Source: Triglochin maritima
Lineage: Eukaryota; Streptophyta; Magnoliopsida; Alismatales; Juncaginaceae
Assembly: GCA_963682175.1 (NCBI GenBank)
Contig: OY821771.1
Span: 35,236,201-35,300,200, forward strand
Length of the DNA stretch: 64,000 bases
Direction of reading: 5' to 3'
Part shown: one piece after another, positions 1 through 11,280 of the stretch
Numbering within the stretch: the stretch's first letter is position 1
Layout of the letters: each line of letters begins with the position of its first letter
The notes under the pieces: generated by a model
Seen by the model: the letters and a program-made list of their open reading frames with translations, nothing else
Databases searched by the model: none
Told to the model about the DNA's origin: nothing
Translations under genes and position numbers: made by a program

Positions 1-1502
1 AAAGGGTTTGAATGGATTGGTGGTTCCAGAAGCCACGTCAGATGACCAAAGTGGTTTAAGGGGTTAGGTGTTCGAAGAGTGTTCATATGTTCCTCCCAAA
101 CCCGAATATCATGATGTTTTTCCCAAAGTACTCATTATGACCCATACGCATTCACGTCTTACCAGGGAGGACATATTCATGGGGAAACCTTAGAAATCCT
201 GAGTATCATACTTCATGCCCACCCCAGTATCCTCCTCCCAAACACCCAGAATTCTACCAACACCCTACTCCCAATCATTGGACTAATTCTCATTCCATCA
301 ACACCCAACCCCAAAATCTCCACAATTCTGACTTGAGCCTCACAAATGACTACATACATCCTCTCGTGGCTTAGTCTTGATTATATGGGTGCACCAGACT
401 ATAGAGAAAGTTATTACAACCATCATATTGCATCCAGATCCATCTAAATCCTTATTTCTTCTATAAATAGACTTATAATGCCTTCTTTCTTCTTCTTCCT
501 CCCTGTCCTCCTTAGGTTAATTTTATTTCTTGTTTATTAGTAAAGTAGGTTTTATTTCTTGTTTATTAGAGCATGTTTTACTTTCTTAATTAGTAGTGTA
601 GAGGAGGAGAAGATGAGCAACCTTTTAATCTTTCTTTTCATTCTAGTTTAATTCATTTTGTTTATATTGATGTCTTCCATTTGATACAATTTCCTTTATG
701 TGTGTTCTTTGCCTAATCTAGTTTTCTGAATTTTCCATTATGGTTTTGGGTTGTTTTTATGTTTTCTTTAGTTTAGAGATAAGTAGGGAGTAGTCGATCC
801 CCATTAGGGGGTGGAGAAGAAGGTGATGTATTAAGTGTGTGTAGATCCTAACCTTTGAATCTCACGTGTTCCATAACCATCTAGTGAGATTTTCACTGTT
901 ATCTTTGATATGCTAATGCTCTTGAGTGATGCTTAGCACATGCTTAGATTAGTGAGCCTATTTTATGGGGAATGATGATGTGAGGAAAATGATGGAGTGG
1001 AAGAAGAAAACATGACATGTGCATGCATGTGCTCATGTTGGCCTCATCTTTATTAATTTTTTGTATGTTTTAATGATTGTGTTAAATATTATATCATGTG
1101 GACACATAGTGGGGTTTGGTTATTATACATGTGCTCATATTAGCTTCATTTCAATTATTATCTTGTATCTTTTTAATGATAATGATTTATCTTATTATAT
1201 GTGGAGGCAAAGTTGGATTTGGATTTATGGATTTCATGTACATGTTGTGATGAGCACAAATGAACACACACGTACACATATTTTCATTTCCGCATGTTTT
1301 CTCTACCCCCAATGGGTTTATTTTTATCGTTTATTTTCTAGTTTAGTATGCATCGTAGAGTAATTTCGACCTCATTTCTCTTACTTTTTTCTCACTCGAG
1401 TATTGTGAACTCTGACTCGCACGCACTCCTTGTGGACACGACCCGTACTTATCGTGTCTTCACCTATGTCATGCACTTGTGGTATTATAACTGAATCAAT
1501 CA
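1..1502 (+). repeat. Diverged Athila-type LTR (solo or terminal), 5' end outside window
   Basis: From about position 462 (TATAAATAGA) to 1,502 the sequence follows, in the same order and spacing, the R/U5 part of the Athila LTRs found at 20,014 and 27,408. Shared blocks include the stretch around 'ccataaccatctagtgag', the block 'tatctttgatatgctaatgc', 'attttatggggaatgat' and the final 'gcacttg' block. It ends with the same terminal heptamer TCAATCA (1,496-1,502). The TATA-to-end distance is about 1,040 bp in both. No tRNA-Asp primer site follows, so this is either a solo LTR or the 3' LTR of an element upstream. Positions 1-461 would be its U3, but I see no clear similarity there. The divergence is high, so it is much older than elements A and B. 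Confidence 0.65.
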
Positions 1503-2855
1503 CTGACGTTGCGCCTTCGAGCCATGCTTCTCCTTACGTCGTTGCTGCCCACCACACGTCGGACTCCAACAACCTTGTCGCCGGCGTGAAGGGAAGGAAA
1601 GGGAGAAGAATGAGTGAGAGGGAGAGTGAGTGTGAAGAGGAAGAATGAAGGGTTGTGTTTCTTCTTTAAAACCAAAAGCCTCATCAACCACCAATCAGAC
1701 CCATACCTCTACACCATCACCTGAACCACCCTCACTCCCAACCATACCCACCTCCATACCCCAAGTCAAAGCACCACTTAAACACTAAACCCACCCTAAG
1801 CACGCTTTGTTCCCTAACTAGGGTTTTGGTCTTAACATATATCATCCTCAGTTAACAACTTTAATGTCTGTTTTAATCTAACCTTTGCAAACATATTTGA
1901 GTATGTACAAGACGTCATGTAAGAATAGATTAAAAAGAAAGGTAAAACCAATTATGGATGCACGGAAAATAGATCTTTTGTCGCATGAGAAAAACTTTAA
2001 AACTGGACCAAAATCAAGAGAATAAATGACAAAACTGTAGCTTGTGTACCAATTGATATATAAAACCTTAGGAGACTTATTAGACGATGCCATATCATTC
2101 TTTTCGGTACACGGATGAAGTTTTCTCGCGATCCACAAACACGACCTCCGAACTCCTATAGGTAAGGCACCTCTCTCTCAAGGGATGATGGAGATCACAC
2201 AAGGATTATTGTAGTATTGTGTTAAAACCCTAAAATGTTTTATAAAATACCCCCCATAACGTGTTCCTTAATAAGCTAGCTTACTCAAATCGATTACGTT
2301 AGTGAAGTCACATTTAGTTGGACATTAGGACTTTGAATCCAACATTACTAACAGCTGGTTGAGACAATCATATGTACATTTTTCAATTGTTGCATTTCTT
2401 ATTCCACTTGTAATTAGTGGAAACAAAAAGCAAAGGATGTAAGAGTGGTTTTTTTATTTATTATACCATCGTTTTCAAGAATGAAAATAAGTTATTTATT
2501 GAGTCGGAGCACTTAGAATGCATGTGCATATATGATTATACCTAGTCTAACTTGTTTAATATATGTTGAAGCGAATCAAGCAACAACAAGCTGGCCAATG
2601 TGAATTATGTGATACTTCCTTCAGTGGGTTAGTATAGTATTAAATGTTGCTCAACTACTTTCATACGACCATATGTGTAATGTCTTTGAGAGAGAGAAAA
2701 AAAATCCAATCACCAATATGTACAGAAAAATAGAATATTACATTGGGTTAGGTATCAAATTAGGTCCCATATAGTTGATTTGGTTTTGATATTTGACTAC
2801 ACGTTCTGGTTGCTTATTTTATGCTGTTTTATGCCGTTCTTTGGTTTAAGATAGG
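1503..2855. other. Intergenic, no gene recognised
   Basis: The stretch is AT-rich with simple motifs. The GA-rich part at 1,590-1,650 produces short open frames on both strands that resemble no known protein. I see no TIR pairs or repeat arrays. Confidence 0.5.
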
Positions 2856-2967
2856 CTATTGTGCCGTAATTTTTTTAAATAATAATCATTTTAAAAAAAA
2901 ATCGAAAACTAATCCAAAAAAAAAAAATCAAACTACGCAGATCGCGGGTCGAACCCGCGATCCGTGC

Positions 2968-3852
2968 TCACGGGTTGCGATATAAACATGAAAGCACGGC
3001 CGCACCCCAATTGTATACTATCGGCTTGTCCAACACCTACAAAAACCTCAAATACATAACTGGAACACCTGTCCCAGAGCTATCTGGGAAAACCATGGAT
3101 CCAAACAAATCTAAAATGAAAGCCCGTGTATATTGTGCCACTTCTTCATCTGTGGGAAATTTTGGCAGATTCCCGTAATTTACCCGCAACCATTGCAAAC
3201 TGATGCTAAATCCGGACTCTTTGAACATTTGTGGCTCATCTCCTCCTACCATTCTTTTACCTTTTTTCATAATCTCGGCGTTTATATCAATCCCGAAGGA
3301 ATTTCTAATTAACTCACGACTATCTCGATCACTGTGCCCGATTATTGGAATACCACTGATAGGTAGATCCCACAAACAGCTAACATCCTGCAATGTTAAT
3401 CCAACCTCCCCAACCGGTAAGTGGAAAGTGTGAGTCTCAGGACGCCAACGCTCTACAAGTGCAGTAATCAATCTATTGTTTGTCCTTGTATGTTTTATTT
3501 GGGCAAGTTGATATAATCCCAAATTTTTGAGTGCTTGACTAAAACAATCGTGGAAAGGAATTACTGGACGATGTGCACGACATTCCAAAACAGCCTCCGG
3601 CTATAATATATTCAAATATATTGTGAAAAATAAATCAATTAAAAAAATGTAATTTAAATATTTAGAAAATTAACACAATATACTTTTTTTAGTACTTACA
3701 TTTGTGCAAATATCATTGACTCTGAACATGCAATTTGGTATTCCGAGAAGTGGGGAAATAGATTCTCTATCCACTGCATCATTATACTCACGTTCGTTTT
3801 GTACAGAGCGACTTCTACTTAAATGACTCATTTTGTCAAAGCAACTGTTCAT
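2968..3852 (-). pseudogene. Plant mobile domain (PMD, MAIN/MAIL1-like) gene fragment, two exons, premature stop
   Basis: The minus strand shows exon 1 at 3,852-3,700 (51 codons), a 99-bp intron with GT...AG ends (3,699-3,601), and exon 2 from 3,600. The exon-2 product carries hallmark PMD text: ITALVERWRPETHTFHLP, then GEVGLTLQDV and a tryptophan-rich LQWLRVNYGNLP. The frame meets TAG at 3,039-3,037, yet downstream of it the same frame still reads PMD-like residues (YNWGAAVLSCLYR) until TGA at 2,970-2,968, inside the terminal repeat. This shows a nonsense mutation plus truncation by the element's end. A possible 5'-UTR exon ends at a donor at 4,235/4,234. The PMD family (Pfam PF10536) includes host genes MAIN and MAIL1 and many transposon-borne copies; their biochemical function is not settled. 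This copy is a transposon passenger, not a functional host gene. Confidence 0.8.
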
Positions 3853-4506
3853 GAAAATAAAAACAGAATTAATTATAATAATTAAAAAATAATTTACTCG
3901 TACATTTCATGACAAATTGCATGTTATAGAAATATTGAAAGCTATAACAATTTAACACATAAATACAATTAATATTACAATTTTAATTTAACAGAAAATA
4001 ATAAATAACTATTCCAAATACTTATATTATATAATAAATTTCGTAAATGTACGTTATACAAATTTTAAATGTATATACATTTAATTTAATTATAAACAGA
4101 TACAAAATTACAACTAATATTTAAAATTAAATATAATAGAAAATAACAAAACAATTCCAAATAATTTAAATTTAACAAAGAAATTAAATCTTAATTTAAA
4201 ATATTCTTAAGTAAAAAATTTGTGTAAAATTTACCTGAGTCTAAGATAAGCTGGGAATTAAGTGTTGTGCGAGCTTCGAATGGAAGAAAAACTAGAAGAG
4301 AAGTGTCGTCCGAACCCGAGAAGATAATAAAAACTAGTTGAGATTAACTGATTTTAACTCAAAATTTAATCTCAAAACTCAAAAATTAACTGAAAAGTTA
4401 ATCTGAAAACTCAAAAATTAATTGAATACCTCTGAAAACTCAAAAACTTAATAACTGAAATCAAAAAAAAATTAAAAAAAAAACAGACGGAACACGCTTT
4501 TATAGC

Positions 4507-4596
4507 GCGATCCGTCCCACGGATCGCGGATCCGATCCGCGATCCGTCCCACGGATCGCGGATCCGATCCGCGATCCGTCCCACGGATCGCGGATG
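4507..4596. repeat. 32-bp tandem repeat of palindromic unit inside the MULE
   Basis: About 2.8 copies of a 32-bp unit start at 4,507, 4,539 and 4,571. Each contains gcgatccgtcccacggatcgc, an inverted repeat with a CCC loop. Related GATCGCGGGT...ACCCGCGATC inverted repeats sit in the terminal repeats themselves. Such subterminal arrays are typical transposase-binding or foldback regions; the role here is inferred. Confidence 0.8.
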
Positions 4597-4710
4597 GACA
4601 CGGATTGCGGTTTGGACCCGCGATCTGCGTAGTTTTGAATTTTTTTTTTTTGATTAGTTTTCGAATTTTTTTTAAAATGATTATTATTTAAAAAAATTAC
4701 GGCTATTGTG

Positions 4711-5084
4711 TGTCTCTAATTAAATCACAATAGTGGCCATGATGTGAGGGTCAAAACAGTCTAAAGATGAGGTTTGCTTTTAATACTCTTCACTTAGAGA
4801 TTTGCATTACCAAATCACAAATATTAACTGAATCCATTTTGTCGAACCTTCAAGAATTGAATAAACCAAAGATAACAGTTGTGTTACCTGAATCCATGAT
4901 ATGATTTCGTTCTTCAAACATGTGTTGACTAGTTTTCCAGATCAACATAATTTCTCGAGAATCCTTTAGAGTTTCTCCATGGTCGTTCCTCTCCGGATGA
5001 CGAGATTCAGGATGAAATTAATTAGGTTTTATGTGTTTCTATGTATATTGTGTGATCTTTGGACCAAGACCCCCTAATATAATC
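4711..5084. other. Intergenic, nothing recognised
   Basis: AT-rich unique-looking sequence between the MULE and the hAT-like MITE. I see no convincing open frame or repeat. Confidence 0.5.
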
Positions 5085-5392
5085 ACCCAATCTAGGGGTG
5101 AGCATCGGTCCGGACCCGGACCGATGCTCTCCGAGGTCCGGACCGAAGACCGAACCGGTCAGGCTCGGTCCGGACCAAACCCGGATCGATCGATCGGTCC
5201 GGTCCGGTCAAAAACTCTGGACCCGACTGGATTTTTAATGGAAAAAATAGATTTTGGACCGAGTTCAGACCGTACCAGACCGGACCGAAAACCGAATTTG
5301 TCTCGAAGTCCGGACCGAAACCCGGAACGGTCGGATTCGGTCCGGTCCAAAAAATCAGACCGAACCGAAAGTTGCACAACCCTAACCCAACC
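5085..5392. mobile_element. hAT-like MITE rich in GGTCCGGACC motifs
   Basis: The element spans 5,093-5,384 (292 bp). Ends are TAGGGGTGAGCA at the left and, reverse-complemented, TAGGGTTGTGCA at the right. They are flanked by 8-bp near-identical repeats (acccaatc / acccaacc, 7 of 8). The interior is dominated by copies of GGTCCGGACCG and CCGGACCGA in both orientations. This explains the open frames on both strands, which are artefacts of the repeats. TIR and 8-bp TSD fit a non-autonomous hAT element. Confidence 0.7.
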
Positions 5393-6198
5393 CGTTGAAG
5401 AGTTATTTTGGTAATTTATAATCCAACCCATCACGAAATATAAATTATCCTTTAACATTAACATATAAGATCGCATTAGAAATGTTTAATTATGAATCGC
5501 GGTTACTTTAAAATGATGTCCTTCCACTATAAAGAGACGTAAATACAATATCATTAGCAAATATTAGGATTTTAAGGTTGAGTTTATCTTTGCAAATGAG
5601 CGCACCCGGCACCCTTCTAGGTAGTAAGACTCGACTCTATTAACGTATAGTTATAAAATATATTTTCTTCCCTTCATTTTTCATTAAGAGCACGGTGAAG
5701 AAGAAATGTATATCTTGAAAGTTCTTCTAAAACTACAACCAATTGCAGAATACACATATTAGCTAGGTCTGATTTTCACCCTTCCTCGTAAAACATCAAT
5801 AAGGGGTAATTGAGGAGACAAAGATAACAACCCCAGCAGTCGTATCTTCTCAGATTAGCTAGCTAATTAGCATCAGAATTCCAGAATTACGAAGTTCTTT
5901 GATTCAATATACTTGATCACCATGGACTTGGACTTAAGTACAACAAAGTCAAATAATGCTACTCTATATTTACATAGGAAACATTCTTTTTCCATACTTC
6001 TTTGTCTTTCTCTTCCATTCTCTCTTTCTCTTTCTATACATTAAACAATTTTGTTGTATGGGAAGGTTGAGAAGACATAAATGTATACTAATCTACTATG
6101 AATCGGACCCATCAAACAGCTTTATAGCATCACGTTTATTACTAGCTGTATATGGCTTACTTACCCACACACTTTCATCAAAAGCATTTCATACTCAA
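5393..6198. other. Intergenic, nothing recognised
   Basis: No coding frame with family resemblance and no structured repeat is visible here. Confidence 0.5.
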
Positions 6199-6320
6199 CA
6201 TACATACATACATACATATATGTGTATATATATATATACACATATATACATATATACATATATATATATGTATATATATATACACATATACATATATACA
6301 TATATATACATATATATATA
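6199..6320. repeat. CATA/TATA microsatellite
   Basis: Compound microsatellite of (CATA)n, (TATA)n and ACATAT repeats. Overlapping open frames here encode only low-complexity Tyr/Ile/His strings. Confidence 0.9.
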
Positions 6321-6490
6321 ACTCATTATACCAAAATTCATTCTAATTTAATAAATGCTCACCAATTTACAAAATAATACTCCAAATCATAACCCTAATC
6401 CTAATTATTATCAAAATATAAACTACAACAACTTAACCCCTATTATTTATCAAAATATAAATCCCTAATTATTAAAACAAATACCAAAAC

Positions 6491-6720
6491 AAATGGGGGG
6501 TGGAGGGGCGTCGACGATATGCCGGTGAGCTCGGAAGTGGGGAAATTAGGGAATGGGGGGGGGGGGGGGGGGGGGGGACGTCGATGGAACGGGCGAGTCG
6601 GTCAAAGGTGGAGTGTAGATGGAAGGAGAATGGGGACGCAGAGGTCGTCAATGATGTGCTGGTGAGCTCAGAAGTGGGGGAAACGTCGTTGGGGTGGGAA
6701 ATTAGGGATTGGGGGTGAAG
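6491..6720. repeat. Diverged direct duplication flanking a 23-bp G run
   Basis: A block around 6,508-6,552 ('gccggtgagctcggaagtgggg') recurs at about 6,648-6,712 ('gctggtgagctcagaagtgggg'). Between them lies an uninterrupted G run at 6,555-6,577. The open frames here are low-complexity and not believable as genes. Confidence 0.6.
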
Positions 6721-6799
6721 AGGATTTGGGGGTTGAGCCAATTTGGCTCAGGTCGGGGCTAAGCGTTTAAGTGTAAGTTGTTTCTTAACAGCCAAATTG

Positions 6800-6975
6800 A
6801 CGGTGTCACGCTATTAACTAACGGAGTAACATTCAACGTTGACGGCGTCTGAGTCGGGTGTACCCAAGCAATTTCCTTTATTCATGGGCGTTTGGGAGCA
6901 ATAGAAAAATGCAGGACTGCAAAGACCCAATAAACTATGTTTGGAGGTGCACCCAAGCAAAAATTCCAAATATAA
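6800..6975. mobile_element. Partial copy of the foldback MITE seen at 56,056
   Basis: The segment follows the right arm of the 56,056-56,732 foldback: a gtgtcacg block, then gggagcaatag..., 'gcaaagacccaataaac' and terminal 'ggaggtgcacccaagcaaaaatt'. Only one arm is recognisable, so it is truncated or highly diverged. Confidence 0.5.
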
Positions 6976-8886
6976 TTGCATTTTTTGCTTGCCTAATTAC
7001 TGCGCATGCCCTTTGTGTAGATTTTTTTTGGAGGTGATGGGATTTATCGATATACTAGCGATATATCTGAAGACGATATATCCAACACGTGCAAGTGTTT
7101 TCTTGCTATAAGAGTTGTGCTTGACCACATAAAACCTAGCCTATGTTTCCTCATTTTCATGGTACGAATGTCCTGTGTATAAAGTTTTCTTGTTTTGAAA
7201 ACTCTAAAAAATTATTAATTTAAAGGCAAACGTAAAATATATGTCTGTAACTATTTTAAAAACCACAGATCGTTAGAAGTTAGACACGAACCAATATCAC
7301 ACCTTCCTACGATATCCTTCTTGTGTCTTTATGTGCAAAGAATCTCCTTATTGATCCTCTATCTCAGACCAAAGGGTGAATTCATAAAATTCTTATGAAT
7401 AATTCAAGCCATCACTAATAGTTTCTATATTCTTTTGGTATTCTTATGAATAGTTTCTATTCTTTTGGTAGACATGACATGTAGACGTCGGATGTTTGGA
7501 TATCCTCCGACTTTAAGTAAACTTTTGATTTTGAATTATCCTCAATTTGAACCATAGTTAAAGTTCAAACACTATTTTATGTTCACCAAAAGTAATATTA
7601 AAATGGCCAAAGAAGATGCTACAATTGAAGTGTTGGGTAAATTATATCCAACATATATATACTATAAAAATTGATAGGTTACAACTGATAATTTCACTTA
7701 TCGTGAGGGTATTTAGAAAATTATATATCAATGTATAAATGCATAAAAAAAAATAAAAGCATTGGCTGTTGTAGCCTCTTTATTTAACCAAGCAATTGCA
7801 ATCGTTACCAATTGCTTGGTGCAAGAGGTCCACCATAAAGTATAAAGTAGCTGAGACCATCTTTCACGGCAGTGGAGGCATATATTATTCACTGTAAAAA
7901 AATGGGGAATATGTTCAAATGCAAGGAAGGTGGGACTTGCTATCTGTACTAGGAGAATATATGTTGAGTTTTTTTGCACCAACTTCCTTCGTTTTAACCT
8001 AAACTTCGCTAGCATCCTTCAATTTGAACTGTTATATTAACTATACTTTTCGAACTCCTGTAGATAATACGTGTGACGTTATTTACGGAAAGAAAACTGG
8101 CGAAGTTAGAGTGAGAAAAAGGTATGCAAACAAATTGAACATGTAAGAATGTATTTGGTTACGTTACGAAATTTACAATTCCAAATTTTACAAAGGAAGT
8201 GTTTAATTTGTGTTTTTGTTAGCTGGGAAGCACGTCAAATTCAAATGATGGAAAATAAATTTTTCATTAGATATTGTTTGTTAAGATTTTATTATAATTC
8301 ATATAGAATTTAGCTCAAAAGTAAATACTAACATAAAATTATATATCTTTATTATATTTATAAAAATACATAAATTCTCTAGTGAGTCTCGAACTTAATT
8401 TCCTAAATGTCCCACCATAATTACTATTCATTTGAAATTGTTAGGTAGATTAAGACTATTAGCGATTATACTAATAAAAAGATATAACGGTGAGATTAAT
8501 ATTTGATGAACCGTAAATTAAATATAATGGTGAGATTATAGGAGACTTAAACTAAGTAAGATGAGTTTTGGACTCACTAGATCTTGACTTGATAAAAATA
8601 ATATTAATATTTGTATTACTATGAAATTACTAATTAACTCATGTAAATTACCGAATTTCTCGTCTTAATTAACTCGAAATTTGTTGACACATTTACATGA
8701 AGGTGATATATTCATATGTACCATAAAAGAAATGATAATATCAAGAAATTATGATTATTGAAACAAGAAACTAATAGATAACATTTTTAAACCCCAAATT
8801 AATTAAAGTGCAACCGCGAGTCAAACTAGAACATCTAAACATACCAACCTATGAATAGCACGGCCAATACCACATGTTTCATGGGA
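6976..8886. other. Long AT-rich intergenic stretch, no gene recognised
   Basis: There are no recognisable protein domains. A 95-codon minus-strand open frame at 7,728-8,015 resembles no family I know and lacks gene context. Short imperfect local repeats (for example 'taatggtgagattat' near 8,490 and 8,528) are present. Confidence 0.5.
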
Positions 8887-10855
8887 TAAACTGTAATAAC
8901 CTAAACTAAACATCATAATTAACTAAACCTAAACCTAATTAACCTTAATTAATTATGCATGGAGAGCAGGAGGTGTTGGAAGGAGAGGGAGAGGGAGTTG
9001 GTTGGCTTTGGTTGGTTAAGGTTTAGGTGAATGATGATTGGATTTAAGAGAGGTGAGTTTGCCTATTTAAAGGGCACTTGAGATCAAGTTGACGTTTTGC
9101 TTCATTGTTGGATTATCCAGAGAGTGAGAGAGAGGCTTTCGGAGAAGAAGAAGAAGGAGAGAAGAAGTAAAGAAGAAGAAGAAAGGAAGAAAAGGAGAAG
9201 AAGGTGAAGTGTTGAGTTGAAGTAGCCAAAGCTTGGGAGGCTTCTCCAACCGTCAAAAAGGTATGCCAAATCTTCATTATAACTCACTTGTGCCTTGTGA
9301 GTGTTGGGGATCGACGTTGGTGTCGAATTCCCCGTCGGAATTCAACCAATTCAGAGGTTGAAGACGACGATCGGTCGACCGGTGCCTGTGGGCAGTCGAC
9401 CGATCCTATTATTATATTGTTGTTTACCCGCGAACGGTCGAACGATGTCGTTAGACGGTCGACCGTTATGCCAGATTGTGCGGGAAAAAGGGGATTATAC
9501 TGTTATCGGTCGAACGGGACCACTTAGCCGGTCGACCGAATAACGATGAGAATGGGTCGGTTGGGGATTTTGACTTATTAAACGGTCGAACGTCCTTACC
9601 TTGTTCGACCGATCCATTCGATGCTAAGTCGGTTGGGAGCTTTGACCATCAAAACGGTCGACCGCTCTTTAACTCTCGGTCGACCGACTGAGCATTTAAT
9701 TAAGCGGTAGAGTGCTTGTGTTGTTTCGGTCGAACTGTATTTCAGTTCCGGTCGACCGAACGAGACTTGGGCAAAATATTGAAATCCCTGTTATCGGTCG
9801 AACGGCCCCTTGGTTCGACCGATCGGATATATATATTATATAAAAATGGTATAGCGTAGACCTTCCAAACGGTCGACCGCTAGATGACTTTTGTTCGACC
9901 GATTGGTCGGTAATTCGGTTGGCGTGGTTCGACCGGTAGATTTGTTTGTACAGTACTGTGTACTGTGTGGGGGACCGGTCGACCGGTGTGCTTGTAGCGG
10001 TCGACCGATCTGCCACAGGTTGGTGGATTTATCCACACGCGATCCGTCGATGTCAGGTCGACTACCGGCTCCGAGGCGACGGTTGATTACCGGCTTTGAG
10101 AGCTACGGATTTCACCTTCGACGAAGGCGTATTATTGTTGTACCTTTTTCCTCTCTTACCGAGCGGGGTGTGAGGGATGTGTACCGTAAACCTTGGGCAG
10201 TTTGCGAGGGTTTAGCGGTAGGCCGAGGATGTTCCGGCAGGGTGCGCGCTAGGCGACTCTTGGGGGAGCAGTGGCTGTCGTCTGACCCGAGTTGTGTATT
10301 CGGCGGGCTGACTCGCTCCTTGGGTGCGGCGTGTACCAGGGGTTCCTTCCTGCACTTTTTGGGGAGCAGTGGTGTCGACTGACCCTTGTGAGGCAGCGGT
10401 GGACTGACTTGACCCTAGTGGCAGGAGTGGTTCAGTGCCGCGGAGGCGGTGAGGGCATTATTGTGGGCCCGAGGCGGATGATCATGTGCATAGCATTGCA
10501 TTGTATTTAATTCCTTTTTATATTTTAGGAGGTTTGGTATACGGGGTTCCTTCAGGGAACTCAGGCATGTTTGTTGTTTGCATTTCAGGTAGCGAGCAGG
10601 GTTAGAGTTTGAGGTGGTGACCGAGGACGGTGCCCCCGAGATCAGATCCTGTAGTTGTCAGTCTCTTTCTTTTGAGGTGATTACATATTGTATAGCTTTT
10701 GTCGTAATCACAGTCAGTCTGTATATTTGACTTCCACGTGGATCATATTTATATTATATATGTTGGTTTGTTTCCCGTGACGTGCCCAGTGTTGACCGTT
10801 GACGGTCTTTATTATTGTTTAAATTTTCCGCTGTTTTCGGGTACGTTACATAAAC
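8887..10855 (+). mobile_element. Solo LTR of a Tekay/Del-like chromovirus
   Basis: The LTR spans 8,892-10,850 (1,959 bp) and begins TGTAATAACC and ends CGGGTACGTTACA. A perfect 5-bp target duplication TAAAC flanks it (8,887-8,891; 10,851-10,855), with no internal region or second LTR. It is a relative of element C: both end in GTTTAAATTTTCCGCTGTTTCGGG-like sequence and a TTACA terminus, both have a TTTAAA promoter-like block (about 9,064) followed by a GA-rich leader, then an array of CGGTCGACCG palindromes. A solo LTR with intact TSD is the normal product of intra-element LTR-LTR recombination. It ends about 350 bp upstream of the MYR-like promoter, in the same orientation. Confidence 0.9.
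9370..10012. repeat. Array of about 19 CGGTCGACCG palindromes and half-variants
   Basis: Roughly 19 sites of TCGGTCGACCGA type occur in 640 bp, spaced about 20-75 bp. Symmetric sites (GGTCGACC) are mixed with asymmetric ones (GGTCGAAC or GTTCGACC). The intervening sequence is not repeated, so this is a site cluster rather than a satellite. It lies downstream of the presumed LTR transcription start. Confidence 0.85.
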
Positions 10856-11200
10856 TTTTTTTAAAGCATATTGTGTATTTTTAGTTAAATTTCAAATATA
10901 TAATCGATCACATGCTAAAGATCGATTTCTGATCCTTGCTTATCCAATACTAGAACCATACCAACTGAGATAGCTCAGTAAGTTGCAAGGGATAGTCGTG
11001 TTAAGGGAAAGTCGAGTTACAAGCTTGATTTGTAACTCATAACTATACAACTTGGTATTATAAGTTATTGAAAGTAGGACTAGAGTGTACCTAACCATGA
11101 AACGTCCTTTAAGTTAAGAAAACGTTGACAGAGCTAAAATCAAAATGAAGACATACATGCAAAAATAACTTTTATATGGTTACATAGGGATGCTATTTCT
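10856..11200 (+). promoter_or_regulatory. Upstream region of the MYR-like gene
   Basis: About 345 bp of unique-looking AT-rich sequence between the solo LTR and the TATA box. It is the likely proximal promoter by position. No specific element is claimed. Confidence 0.5.
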
Positions 11201-11210
11201 TTATATATAA
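11201..11210 (+). promoter_or_regulatory. Probable TATA box of the MYR-like gene
   Basis: TTATATATAA lies about 270 bp before the start codon, followed by a transcribed-leader-like CT-rich region. A transcription start around 11,235 is inferred. Confidence 0.55.
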
Positions 11211-11280
11211 TCCAATCCCCATTTCATAAAGGAAAAGGTTTCACCTAGAGAGTGAAGAAGAATAACATCTCATACAAGCA

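Larger units (their letters stand above)
2856..4710 (-). mobile_element. MULE-like DNA transposon carrying a plant mobile domain gene
   Basis: The element occupies 2,864-4,702. Long terminal inverted repeats of roughly 100 bp begin CCGTAATTTTTTTAAATAAT at the left and are mirrored at the right (ending attacgg at 4,702). Both inner ends carry 'ctacgcagatcgcgggt'. An exact 8-bp direct repeat CTATTGTG flanks it (2,856-2,863 and 4,703-4,710). Long TIRs with an 8-9 bp TSD fit Mutator-like elements. No MULE transposase is present; the only coding content is the broken PMD gene on the minus strand, so the element is non-autonomous. Confidence 0.8.

Noticed and set aside
1019..1363. 114-codon frame near the left end
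   Set aside because: Lies in the AT-rich U5-like part of the Athila-type LTR and encodes only hydrophobic low-complexity sequence.
5031..5476. Overlapping open frames of 95-127 codons on both strands
   Set aside because: They are translations of GGTCCGGACC repeats of the hAT-like MITE.
7728..8015. 95-codon minus-strand open frame
   Set aside because: No recognisable motif, codon pattern or gene context.
9370..10012. CRISPR-like array (palindromic repeats with unique spacers)
   Set aside because: Repeats are only 10 bp, spacing is irregular, the host is a plant, and the array is a part of an LTR family.
9891..10510. Open frames of up to 163 codons inside the solo LTR
   Set aside because: They follow the GC-rich LTR and its palindromes, have no protein-family resemblance, and exist in several frames at once.
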